A stretch of DNA of 33,475 nucleotides, from positions 1 through 33,475 of the forward strand of contig NZ_PUED01000009.1 of NCBI RefSeq assembly GCF_003024925.1, in the 5' to 3' direction. Positions 17,022 to 24,928 of this stretch are shown here, in pieces (the stretch's first letter is position 1; the number at the start of each line of letters is the position of its first letter). A program made the position numbers and the translations under genes. The notes below the pieces were generated by a model. That model did no database searches. It was not told the DNA's origin and saw nothing but the letters and a program-made list of their open reading frames with translations. Source of the stretch: Paramuribaculum intestinale. Its GTDB lineage: Bacteria > Bacteroidota > Bacteroidia > Bacteroidales > Muribaculaceae.

Positions 17022-17636
17022 ATGTCAGACATGCCAGGACAGACTTCTGAAACGTACATAGACAGCACCTCGATAGTAGATGACGGCGCCGTGATAGGAC
17101 ACGGTTGCCGTATCTGGCATTTCTGCCATGTGATGGGCGGCGCGACAATCGGCGACGGCTGCACTCTTGGGCAGAATGTCATGATAGCCGACGGCGTCAG
17201 CCTGGGACGCAATGTGAAGGTGCAGAACAATGTGTCGGTGTACTCGGGCGTGACGGTGGAAGATAATGTGTTTCTCGGGCCGTCGTGCGTGTTTACCAAC
17301 GTGCGCAATCCGCGGAGCGAGATATGCCGCCGCGGCCAGTATGAGCGGACTTTAGTGAGAGAGGGCGCCACGATAGGGGGGAACGCCACGATAAGGTGTG
17401 GTGTGACGATCGGGCGGTATGGCTTTGTGGGGGCAGGCAGTGTAGTTACTGCCGATGTTCCCGACTATGCCGTGGTGACCGGCGTTCCGGCGCGGCATTC
17501 CGGCTGGATGAGCCGATATGGCGCGTTGCTTGAGTTTGATTCCACGGGCATGGCTGTCTGCCCAGAATCGGGGATCATATATCGTAATGAAAACGGAACT
17601 GTTTATGAGGAATCGGATGGCAATGGGGATATATGA
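17022..17636 (+). CDS. wbpD: UDP-2-acetamido-3-amino-2,3-dideoxy-glucuronate N-acetyltransferase (WbpD/WlbB type)
   Basis: A 204-residue left-handed beta-helix protein built of hexapeptide repeats ([77 protein letters not shown] region). The [17 protein letters not shown] segment is typical of WbpD/WlbB enzymes, which acetylate the 3-amino group of UDP-GlcNAc3NA using acetyl-CoA to give UDP-GlcNAc(3NAc)A. The assignment is supported by the presence in the same operon of the other three enzymes of that pathway. Family members are about 190-200 residues, so the gene is full length; the tail after residue ~170 is less typical. The last 14-20 bases overlap the start of the dehydrogenase gene. The ATG at 17031 is an alternative start. 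Confidence 0.88.
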   Translation: MSDMPGQTSETYIDSTSIVDDGAVIGHGCRIWHFCHVMGGATIGDGCTLGQNVMIADGVSLGRNVKVQNNVSVYSGVTVEDNVFLGPSCVFTNVRNPRSEICRRGQYERTLVREGATIGGNATIRCGVTIGRYGFVGAGSVVTADVPDYAVVTGVPARHSGWMSRYGALLEFDSTGMAVCPESGIIYRNENGTVYEESDGNGDI

Positions 17637-18927
17637 CCGACTTTGCTCGCGTCAGACCTCTGTAGGAGTAGTTGGTCTGGGATATGTGGGCATGCCGCTT
17701 GCATTGGAGATGGCCAAGCACTTCAATGTAGTGGGTTTTGATTTGGTAAAAAAGGTATGCAATTGTAGTTCAACGGATTACCCCCCCCCATTGAACAATG
17801 ACGGAAGCGGGGCGCAGTATGGCGGCAGGCCTGTAATAGCGGGCTGTATCGACGATCTTGCAGATGCGTCGTTCTATATAGTGGCTGTAGGCACGCCGGT
17901 CAATGACAGCCACACGCCTGATATCAGCCAGTTGCTGGCGGCCACGGAGTCGGTGGGCGGCATTCTGAAGCGTGGCGATTATGTGGTGTATGAATCGACG
18001 GTATTTCCCGGATGCACCGAGCGGGAGTGTGTGCCGCTTCTCGAAAGGATCTCAGGTCTTGAGTGTGGCCTGGATTTCAAAGTGGGTTATTCGCCGGAGC
18101 GGATCAATCCGGGCGATCTGGCGCATGATCTGACAAATACTCCTAAAATCATATCGGGGTGCGATGAGGAGGCTGCTGAGGAGATAGCCCGTGTGTATGG
18201 CCGTGTGGTCAGTGCGCCCCTTAGCTGGGCGTCGGACATACGGGCGGCCGAATCGGCGAAGCTTCTGGAAAACATACAACGGTGTGTCAATATCGCACTG
18301 ATCAACGAGATGTCGATGACGCTCGGACGTATGGGGATCGACGTGTCGGAGGTGGTGAGGCTTGCTTCGTCGAAGTGGAATTTTACAGCCTACAGTCCCG
18401 GACTGGTAGGCGGCCACTGCATACCGGTAGATCCTTACTATATGATTTCGGAGGCAGCCCGCCGGGGAATTGATATGCCTCTGACCAGGCTCGGCTGCTC
18501 TGTCAACGAAAGCATGGCCGGATATGTGGCCGATGAGGTGTTGCGTCGGATCTCCGGCTCTGTCGGGAGGGAGGGGCGACGGCCTCGTGTGCTGGTGCTT
18601 GGTGTGGCTTATAAGCCGGATTCCGACGATATACGCAGCAGCGGTGCGGCGGCGCTTAGGGAGTGTCTGTCGGAGCGCGGAGCGGAGTGTGATGTGGTCG
18701 ACGAGATGGTCGACGGCGAGTCTGTGAAGCGGATGTATGGCTTTGAGCTATCGAGCTGTCCGTCGGGGGTGTATGATGCGGTTGTGATCGCTGTGGCGCA
18801 TGAATGCTATAGGGGTCTGGAGGATGAGTGGTTCGCCCGCGTCACGACCGGACCGGAGGCTCTGCTCGCTGATCTTGGCGGCACCTACAAGGGACGTATT
18901 TCCAATCTCAGATACTGGACTCTCTGA
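17617..18927 (+). CDS. wbpA: UDP-N-acetylglucosamine 6-dehydrogenase (WbpA type)
   Basis: An NAD-dependent dehydrogenase that oxidises carbon 6 of a UDP-HexNAc to the uronic acid. Seen are the Rossmann motif [18 protein letters not shown] (substrate loop), [44 protein letters not shown], the catalytic-cysteine motif [11 protein letters not shown] (Cys268) and [16 protein letters not shown]. The frame is open from 17518, but the start is placed at the ATG at 17617 (MAMGIYDRL) because family members begin about a dozen residues before the Rossmann strand; 17587, 17605 and 17623 are alternatives. Oddity: residues ~47-75 ([17 protein letters not shown]) differ from the usual sequence after the GFD motif and are encoded across nine consecutive Cs (17781-17789). 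UDP-GlcNAc rather than UDP-ManNAc as substrate is inferred from the neighbours. Confidence 0.88.
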   Translation: MAMGIYDRLCSRQTSVGVVGLGYVGMPLALEMAKHFNVVGFDLVKKVCNCSSTDYPPPLNNDGSGAQYGGRPVIAGCIDDLADASFYIVAVGTPVNDSHTPDISQLLAATESVGGILKRGDYVVYESTVFPGCTERECVPLLERISGLECGLDFKVGYSPERINPGDLAHDLTNTPKIISGCDEEAAEEIARVYGRVVSAPLSWASDIRAAESAKLLENIQRCVNIALINEMSMTLGRMGIDVSEVVRLASSKWNFTAYSPGLVGGHCIPVDPYYMISEAARRGIDMPLTRLGCSVNESMAGYVADEVLRRISGSVGREGRRPRVLVLGVAYKPDSDDIRSSGAAALRECLSERGAECDVVDEMVDGESVKRMYGFELSSCPSGVYDAVVIAVAHECYRGLEDEWFARVTTGPEALLADLGGTYKGRISNLRYWTL

Positions 18928-20432
18928 TGCGGAGCCGGCTGTCGACATATTTCGGCGGATTGCGCGGAGGTCGTGCGGGTGAAGCCGCGTGGGTGGGCGT
19001 GTCGAAGGGTGTGTCGATGTGTCTGTCGCTTTTCATTGCCATGGCCCTCAGCCGACTGATGACTCCTGATGACTACGGGACGTATCTTCAGCTATTGTAT
19101 GTCTACGGCACTCTGCTGGTTGTGTTCTCGCTGGGTCTGCCCGGCTGTTATTCTTATTTTTTGGCGAGGGTGAAGTCGGCCGGCGAGGGGCGTGGGGTGG
19201 TGACGAAGCTGACGCGGCTGTGTGTGGGAATGGGAGGGGTGTTTGCCCTGTCGCTGTTTCTGCTGTCCGATCAGCTCGCCTCGTTGCTCGGCAATGCCGC
19301 TTTGGGGCCGGGTCTCCGGGTGTTTTCGGTGGTGCCGTTGGCCATGATGCCGGCAGTGGGTGTTGAGGGTATTATGGTGACTTGCCGGCGGAGCCGTCAG
19401 CTGGCGTGCTATGTGTGCCTGAGCCGTCTGGCGACGCTGCTGTGCGTGGTAGTGACGGCGTGGGCGTCGGGGGGCGATACGGGCTGCGTGACGGTGGCTT
19501 TTGTGGCAGCGTCGGTGGTGTCAGGCGCCGTCGGCCTGTGGCTGTCCTACAGCCCTTTCAGAGGGGTGACGGCTGTAGCCGGCGGATTGTCATACGGCGA
19601 GGTTATGCGGTTTGCTATGCCGGTGTTCTATGCCGGGATCTATAGCTTCATAATCTCTTCGTCGAGCCAGTTTTTTGTCAGCCGCTATTTCGGTGCAGGC
19701 GATTTCGCAGTGTTTTCCAATGGATTTCGTGAGATGCCGCTGGCGGTGATCGTCACGTCGGCAGTCGGTTCGGTGCTGTTGCCGGAGTTGTCGAGGCTTG
19801 CGCTGACTGATAGAGATGAGTGTATCGGTGTGTGGTGCCGGTCGGTATATAAGTCGGCGTCGGTGGTGTGGCCTGTCGCGGTGTTCTGCATAGTTTATGC
19901 GCCGGAGATCATGGTGACTCTTTTTGGCGAGGGCTATCGTTGCGGCTCGGTATTGTTTCGCCTGGCGTCGCTGATATGTCTGGTGTGGATAGTCCCTTTC
20001 TTTCCGCTTATGACAGCCCTCGGATTATCGCGCAATTTTGCCAAAGTGCATTTGATGACGGCCATTCTGCTTGTGGCGTTGGATTGTTTGGCCGTGAGTT
20101 TTTTCCCTTCGTTGACGATGATAGCAGCGATAGCGGTGACGACGCGTCTGGGAGGTATTTTGCTGCTGTTCCGCTCTGTGAGCCGCCATACGGAGGCGGC
20201 TCTGTGGCGCCGGCTTCCGCTACGGGATCTGGCGCGCTTGCTTGTGGCGTCGGGTACTTCGTGCGTAGCGGGCAAGGGGCTGATAGCGATAACTGGTATC
20301 ACTGACGCTCCGACGGCGCTCGTGGCTGCATTGGCAGTGGCGGTGATGATGTATATGGTCGTCGGGCGTTGGCTCGGACTCGAATTTCGGCCGTTACGTG
20401 GCGGTGAGGTTCCGGATAATAAAATAGTGTGA
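18927..20432 (+). CDS. Wzx-type polysaccharide flippase
   Basis: A 501-residue integral membrane protein with about 12-14 predicted hydrophobic helices, of the MVF/PST transporter group that moves lipid-linked sugar units across the inner membrane. Typical are the N-terminal GVSKGVSMCLSLFIAMALSRLMTPDDYGTYLQLLYVYGTL, with the LxPxDYGxY pattern, and the mid-protein FFVSRYFGAGDFAVFSNGFREMP. The start ATG overlaps the stop of the dehydrogenase gene by one base (TGATG), so translation is probably coupled. It implies a Wzx-dependent pathway, for which a Wzy polymerase would be needed to build a repeating polymer; none is in the window. After the stop there are 28 bases to the next gene, which include a repeat arm (20437-20459). 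Confidence 0.87.
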   Translation: MRSRLSTYFGGLRGGRAGEAAWVGVSKGVSMCLSLFIAMALSRLMTPDDYGTYLQLLYVYGTLLVVFSLGLPGCYSYFLARVKSAGEGRGVVTKLTRLCVGMGGVFALSLFLLSDQLASLLGNAALGPGLRVFSVVPLAMMPAVGVEGIMVTCRRSRQLACYVCLSRLATLLCVVVTAWASGGDTGCVTVAFVAASVVSGAVGLWLSYSPFRGVTAVAGGLSYGEVMRFAMPVFYAGIYSFIISSSSQFFVSRYFGAGDFAVFSNGFREMPLAVIVTSAVGSVLLPELSRLALTDRDECIGVWCRSVYKSASVVWPVAVFCIVYAPEIMVTLFGEGYRCGSVLFRLASLICLVWIVPFFPLMTALGLSRNFAKVHLMTAILLVALDCLAVSFFPSLTMIAAIAVTTRLGGILLLFRSVSRHTEAALWRRLPLRDLARLLVASGTSCVAGKGLIAITGITDAPTALVAALAVAVMMYMVVGRWLGLEFRPLRGGEVPDNKIV

Positions 20433-20436
20433 TAAA

Positions 20437-20459
20437 CAGCTAATTTTTACGAGTTGCTT
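20437..20459 (+). repeat. Solo copy of the palindromic element's arm, just before a start codon
   Basis: This 23-base stretch matches the right arm of the palindrome at 26381-26403 with two differences (core CTAATTTTTACGAGTT). It ends one base before the ATG at 20461. The left palindrome arm stands in the same position before the M64 peptidase ATG. The shared placement suggests a leader or ribosome-entry element, or the remains of an insertion. Confidence 0.6.
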
Positions 20460-20460
20460 G

Positions 20461-21723
20461 ATGAGGATACTGATAATTACAAATGTGTTTCATCCGTCCA
20501 ATATGATCGGTGCGTTCAGAATGAATGCTTTCGCCCGGTATTTCAGCCGGGCCGGGCACGATGTGACTGTCATTGCAGAGGGGGCGGAGGATGTGAACGA
20601 GTCATGGGAGGGGTGTGATGTACGATATGTGAGTGATCCGATTGTCAGGAATTACAGCTATCTGTCCAGCCGCATTTATGATGGGCGATGGAGCATGCGG
20701 CGTGCGGTGAAAGCTTTGGAATACAGGCTGACCTTGAATTCTTCGCTATGGTGCAGGAAGGCTATAGCTGCGTCGCGTCGGGTCATGGCCGGCGGGAGGA
20801 TTGATGCCGTTCTTTCGACGAGTGGTCACGACATGGTGTCGCACAGGTGTGCCTTGAAGTTAAAGCGGGAGTTTCCGGAGGTGTACTGGATTGCCGATAT
20901 GCGCGATGAGTTACGGGTGCCAAGACTCAAATACGCTATTCCGTTATTGCATCGGTTGTCGTTGCGTCGATTGAAAAAAGCGATGAAAATGACGTTGGAT
21001 ATGTCGGATCTGATATTGTCGGTGTCAAAGCCGATAGTTGATGATCTGAGGCGCGCCTCGTCGCATGGACGCGTGCTTGAGATATGCAACGGATATGATT
21101 ATCCGGAAGTGTACGACTGCTGCTTTCAAGATCGGTTTACGATGATGTATCTTGGCAGATTCTATCCGGGCATTCATCCCGACAATCTGTTTGGCGCATA
21201 TGTCGAGCTGATCGATGAGGGACGTCTGCCGGCCGACTGTGTGATAAAGATCGTAGGCAATCCGTTGAAGATAGATATTCCTGATGCCTTAAGATCGAAT
21301 GTGGTGGAACTGCCGATTGTGGATCATGACGAGGCGGTACGCATGTCGATAGAGGAATGCGACGCGTTGCTGATGATCTATAGCCGCCGCGCCGGGCGCA
21401 AGGGGGTGTATTCGGGCAAGCTTCTTGACTATCTTGCTACCAACAAGCCGATCCTGGCGATCAGTGATCCCGGCGATGTGGTGGGCGATCTTATGCGTGA
21501 CACAGGCGCCGGGTATGCCGTGGACGAGGATGATATTCCGGCGATAAAGAGTGCTGTGATGAAGTGTTATGATCTGTGGCTCAACAGGCGGACCATGCCG
21601 CGTGACTGGGACAGGATAAAAGAGTTCCGCCGCAGCCGTCAGGTTGGCAAGCTTCTTGATTATCTTGCCGGCAATATGACGGACGGAAGCGGACAGTGTG
21701 GCAATAAATGTGTGGGTGTATGA
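20461..21723 (+). CDS. Glycosyltransferase family 4-like protein
   Basis: A 420-residue cytosolic, probably membrane-associated, GT-B fold enzyme. The N-terminus RILIITNVFHPSNMIGAFRMNAFARYFSRAGHDVTVI is the classic acceptor-domain opening of this family. The C-terminal donor-binding half has TMMYLGRFYPGIHPDNL and the segment YSGKLLDYLATNKPILAISD, which corresponds to the conserved nucleotide-sugar binding region. Donor and acceptor sugars cannot be deduced; the operon suggests transfer to or from a diacetamido-uronic acid. The frame allows a TTG at 20458, but the ATG at 20461 is preferred (MRILIITN). It overlaps the next glycosyltransferase gene by four bases (ATGA). The region is somewhat richer in A+T than the genes before it. 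Confidence 0.85.
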   Translation: MRILIITNVFHPSNMIGAFRMNAFARYFSRAGHDVTVIAEGAEDVNESWEGCDVRYVSDPIVRNYSYLSSRIYDGRWSMRRAVKALEYRLTLNSSLWCRKAIAASRRVMAGGRIDAVLSTSGHDMVSHRCALKLKREFPEVYWIADMRDELRVPRLKYAIPLLHRLSLRRLKKAMKMTLDMSDLILSVSKPIVDDLRRASSHGRVLEICNGYDYPEVYDCCFQDRFTMMYLGRFYPGIHPDNLFGAYVELIDEGRLPADCVIKIVGNPLKIDIPDALRSNVVELPIVDHDEAVRMSIEECDALLMIYSRRAGRKGVYSGKLLDYLATNKPILAISDPGDVVGDLMRDTGAGYAVDEDDIPAIKSAVMKCYDLWLNRRTMPRDWDRIKEFRRSRQVGKLLDYLAGNMTDGSGQCGNKCVGV

Positions 21724-22757
21724 GTGTCAAGGTGTCGGTAATAGTAGCGGTGTATAATACGTCGGCATATCTGCGGCAGTGTCTTGACTCGATCGAGGCT
21801 CAGACATTCCGGGATATGGAGTGCGTGATTGTGGATGACGGATCGACTGACGGAAGCGGAGAGATATGCGACGAATATGCGGCCCGTAATCCGCATTTCA
21901 AGGTGCTGCATCAGCCTAATGCGGGGGTAGCGGCAGCGCGTCAGGCGGGTCTGGACATGGCGCGTGGGGAGTATGTGATAGTATGCGACGGCGACGACTG
22001 GGTAGAGCCGGAGATGTATGAGACCCTCTATGAGGCTGCATCCAGCTCCGGAGTGGATATAGCCATCTGCGGCTTCTGGCGGAATTATCGGAGTGGAGCA
22101 AGCATGAAAGTGGTATTCGGCAAGGGCAACCGTGCGCGGCGCGACCGTGAAGGCTTCATGCGTGAACATGTGGGTATGATGTGGAACAAACTGGTACGAA
22201 GGAGTCTGTTCTATGACAACGGCTTGCATTACGAACCCGGAATCGACATGGGCGAGGATCTGCTGATGAACTACAAGATGGTAAAGGCTGATCCGATGTG
22301 GATTACTGTACCTGTGGCGCTTTACCATTACAGACAACGCATAGGCGAAACGAGCTATACGAATGCCGTAAAATCCGAATATATAGAACAAAGACGCCTG
22401 ATACATATATGGATGCTCGAAAATTTCAGCGAAAAGGAGTATTCGCGTCATTTGCTGCGCGACGCGATCCATACGGTGTGTCTGTCGGCACAGTCGGTCA
22501 GTCCCGACAAAGAGTTTATAGCGGTTTTCGCGGGCGAGTATATCAAATGGAGAGATATTTTCAAGCATGTGGCGGACAAGCGTGTGTGTCGGTACGGAAT
22601 CATAAAGCCGCTGTCGATACCGCATCAGATATTGCTTATAAAGGCTTATCTCTGCTGGCGGACGGTGTCGGTGGGATTGTGCCACAGGCTGAGAGAGTTT
22701 ATGAAGCGTAAGCGGAGCGGTAGGGTGATGAAGCATCATCAGAATAGTATAATGTAA
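21720..22757 (+). CDS. Glycosyltransferase family 2 protein
   Basis: A 345-residue GT-A enzyme. The N-terminal domain has KVSVIVAVYNTSAYLRQCLDSI, CVIVDDGSTDGSGEICDEYA and the metal-binding DxD in VIVCDGDDWVEPEMYE, typical of GT2 enzymes that use UDP- or dTDP-sugars. The C-terminal 100 residues are helical and basic (FMKRKRSGRVMKHHQN), which fits association with the inner membrane. The start is placed at 21720 (MSVKVSVIVAVYN), overlapping the previous stop as ATGA; an upstream ATG at 21708 would add four residues inside the previous gene. The next gene follows after 10 bases. The specific linkage made is unknown. Confidence 0.87.
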   Translation: MSVKVSVIVAVYNTSAYLRQCLDSIEAQTFRDMECVIVDDGSTDGSGEICDEYAARNPHFKVLHQPNAGVAAARQAGLDMARGEYVIVCDGDDWVEPEMYETLYEAASSSGVDIAICGFWRNYRSGASMKVVFGKGNRARRDREGFMREHVGMMWNKLVRRSLFYDNGLHYEPGIDMGEDLLMNYKMVKADPMWITVPVALYHYRQRIGETSYTNAVKSEYIEQRRLIHIWMLENFSEKEYSRHLLRDAIHTVCLSAQSVSPDKEFIAVFAGEYIKWRDIFKHVADKRVCRYGIIKPLSIPHQILLIKAYLCWRTVSVGLCHRLREFMKRKRSGRVMKHHQNSIM

Positions 22758-22767
22758 ATGAAAAGTG

Positions 22768-23730
22768 ATGGAGAAGAATCAGAAACGGTTTGCGATCATA
22801 GGCGTGGGCGGGTATATCGCGCCGCGTCATCTGGCTGCGGTCAGTAGTGTGGGCGGCAGGGTTGTGTCGGCGTGCGACGTGTCGGACAGCGTGGGGATCA
22901 TCGACTCATATTTTCCGGATGCGGAGTTTACAACCGACAGCAATGTCTTTTTTGACGGCCTGAAGGGTGGCCGGGCTGATTATCTGACGGTGTGCACTCC
23001 CAATTATCTGCATTGCGGGCATTCGGTGGCCGGGCTTGAGGCCGGCATGGATGTGATATGCGAGAAGCCGGTGGTGACCGGCGTGGCGGAGCACCGGCGG
23101 CTTTCGGAAGCGGCCCGGGCATGTGGGCGCAGTGTCAGCCCGATACTCCAGATGCGTCTTCATCCGGAGGCGGTGAGAATCAGGGAAAAGACGGCGAGCG
23201 GCACGCCGGGTGCGTGTCATGATGTGGAGCTGGTGTATGTAGCTCCGCGTGGCAGGTGGTATGCGGCTTCGTGGAAGGGCGATGCAGGCAAAAGCGGCGG
23301 TGTGCTTACCAATATCGGCATACATTTTATAGATCTGCTGCACTGGATGTTCGGCCGCCGGACGGGGATGAGGCTCCATCGGTCGGAGGCCGACTGCATA
23401 TCGGGCGTTATGGAGCTTGAGCGTGCCCGGGTGTGTTTTTTTCTGAGTGTCAATCCGTCGCATCTGCCGGCCGGTCATTCGGGAGCGTGCCGCAGGCTGT
23501 CGGTTGATGGCGATCTGTTTGACTTTTCGACCGGTTTTGCCGATCTTCACGACCGCAGCTATGGTGAAATCATGGCCGGCAGGGGTTTTTCGCTTGATGA
23601 CACCCTTGAGGCCGTGGCCACGGTGGAGGCGGCGCGCTCGCTGGCGGTGTCGCCTCTTGTCGGTGAGTATCATCCGATGCTGAGGCATCTTATGGAGAGC
23701 CGTAAGTCTGACATATATCCTGCGGTATGA
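22768..23730 (+). CDS. wlbA: UDP-N-acetyl-D-glucosaminuronate 3-dehydrogenase (WlbA/WbpB type)
   Basis: A 320-residue Gfo/Idh/MocA oxidoreductase. The opening FAIIGVGGYIAPRHLAAV, then SVGIIDSYFPDAEF, VCTPNYLH, ICEKPVV (the EKP motif), SPILQMRLHPEA, APRGRWYAASWKGDAGKSGG and TNIGIHFIDLLHWMFG follow closely what I know of WlbA from Bordetella and WbpB from Pseudomonas. That enzyme oxidises the 3-hydroxyl of UDP-GlcNAcA with NAD to the 3-keto sugar used by the aminotransferase next door. The start could be GTG 22765 or ATG 22768; the ATG is chosen. It overlaps the aminotransferase gene by four bases (ATGA), consistent with paired action. Whether NADH is recycled through 2-oxoglutarate, as in some homologues, cannot be told. 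Confidence 0.9.
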   Translation: MEKNQKRFAIIGVGGYIAPRHLAAVSSVGGRVVSACDVSDSVGIIDSYFPDAEFTTDSNVFFDGLKGGRADYLTVCTPNYLHCGHSVAGLEAGMDVICEKPVVTGVAEHRRLSEAARACGRSVSPILQMRLHPEAVRIREKTASGTPGACHDVELVYVAPRGRWYAASWKGDAGKSGGVLTNIGIHFIDLLHWMFGRRTGMRLHRSEADCISGVMELERARVCFFLSVNPSHLPAGHSGACRRLSVDGDLFDFSTGFADLHDRSYGEIMAGRGFSLDDTLEAVATVEAARSLAVSPLVGEYHPMLRHLMESRKSDIYPAV

Positions 23731-24863
23731 TACGGATGGTGGATCTTTACGGGCAGTATCTTTCGGTGAAGGATGAGATTGATGCTGCCATGGGCGAGGT
23801 GATGAGGGATTGCTCCTTTGTGCGCGGTCCGCAGACGGCGCTGCTGGAGGAGGAGCTTGCGGCGTGGACGGGCGTAGGTCATTGCGTGACGTGCGGCAGC
23901 GGCACCGACGCTCTGCTGCTGGCCATGACGGCCATCGGCGTGGGAAGTGGCGACGAGGTGATTGTGCCGGCGTTTACGTTCGGGGCAGTGGCCGAGACCG
24001 TGGCCATGCGTGGCGCCACTCCGGTGTTTGCCGATGTGGATCCGCTGACATTCAATATCGACTCGTCGAGCGTCGAGCGTCTGATCTCTGGGCGAACGCG
24101 TGCCGTCGTGGCGGTGCATATGTTCGGGCAGCCATGCGATATGCCGCCTTTGTTTGAGCTTGCGCGTCGTCACGGTTTTGTGGTGGTGGAGGACAACGCC
24201 CAGTCGCTTGGCGCCCGCTGCAGGTCAGAGTCGGGAGCAATGGCCCGTGCCGGCAGTGTGGGGCTGATCGGGTGCACATCGTATTTCCCGACAAAGGAGC
24301 TTGGCGGCTATGGCGACGGCGGTGCGGTGATGACCGACGACGGTGAGCTGGCGCAACGCATAAGGATGATTGCCAATCACGGCCAGAGTCCGAAGTACAA
24401 TTACCTTACGGTGGGGATTAATTCACGTCTTGACACTCTGCAGGCGGCTGTGCTGCGCGTGAAGCTCCGTCATCTTCATGATTGGATCGAGGCGAGGATA
24501 GCCGCTGCGGAGCGTTACGATGCGGCTCTGAAGGGCGTGGCCGGCGTGGAGTGCCCTGTGAGAGCCGGTGGAGTGGCTCATGTCTATCACCAGTACACGC
24601 TCCGGGTCGACCCCTCTTTGCGCGACGGTCTGAGGGCGTTTCTGGCCGACAGGGGCATAGAGTCGATGGTCTATTATCCTTCTTTGCTTAACGATCAGGA
24701 AGCATACCGCGACATCAGCCGCTGCGACGGGGATATGCGCGGGGCGCGGCGGTTGCCTGCAAGCGTGCTGTCGCTTCCGATCTGCAGCCATATCGGGGTG
24801 GCGGCGCAGGCGCGGGTTATGGCGGCCGTCAAAGAATATTTTGGGGTCGCTGAAGCGCTCTGA
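23727..24863 (+). CDS. wbpE: DegT/DnrJ/EryC1 aminotransferase, WbpE/WlbC type
   Basis: A 378-residue pyridoxal-phosphate enzyme that should transfer an amino group to UDP-2-acetamido-3-keto-glucuronate, giving UDP-GlcNAc3NA. Motifs are CVTCGSGTDALLLAM, DEVIVPAFTFGAVAETVAM, VVVEDNAQSLGA with Asp156 for the pyridine nitrogen, SYFPTKELGGYGDGGAV with the cofactor lysine Lys190, and NHGQSPKYNYLTVGINSRLDTLQAAVL. The aminotransferase type and key residues are clear; the exact substrate is inferred from the neighbouring WlbA-, WbpD- and WbpA-type genes. Length matches the family (about 360-390). It is the last gene of the operon in this direction; the next gene is convergent, 65 bases away, and the gap has no clear terminator. 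Confidence 0.9.
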   Translation: MIRMVDLYGQYLSVKDEIDAAMGEVMRDCSFVRGPQTALLEEELAAWTGVGHCVTCGSGTDALLLAMTAIGVGSGDEVIVPAFTFGAVAETVAMRGATPVFADVDPLTFNIDSSSVERLISGRTRAVVAVHMFGQPCDMPPLFELARRHGFVVVEDNAQSLGARCRSESGAMARAGSVGLIGCTSYFPTKELGGYGDGGAVMTDDGELAQRIRMIANHGQSPKYNYLTVGINSRLDTLQAAVLRVKLRHLHDWIEARIAAAERYDAALKGVAGVECPVRAGGVAHVYHQYTLRVDPSLRDGLRAFLADRGIESMVYYPSLLNDQEAYRDISRCDGDMRGARRLPASVLSLPICSHIGVAAQARVMAAVKEYFGVAEAL

Positions 24864-24928
24864 CAGCGCCCGATGCCGGATAGAGGGCAGAGTACGGAAT
24901 GTGTGATTGTGACACAGCCGGCGGGCGG

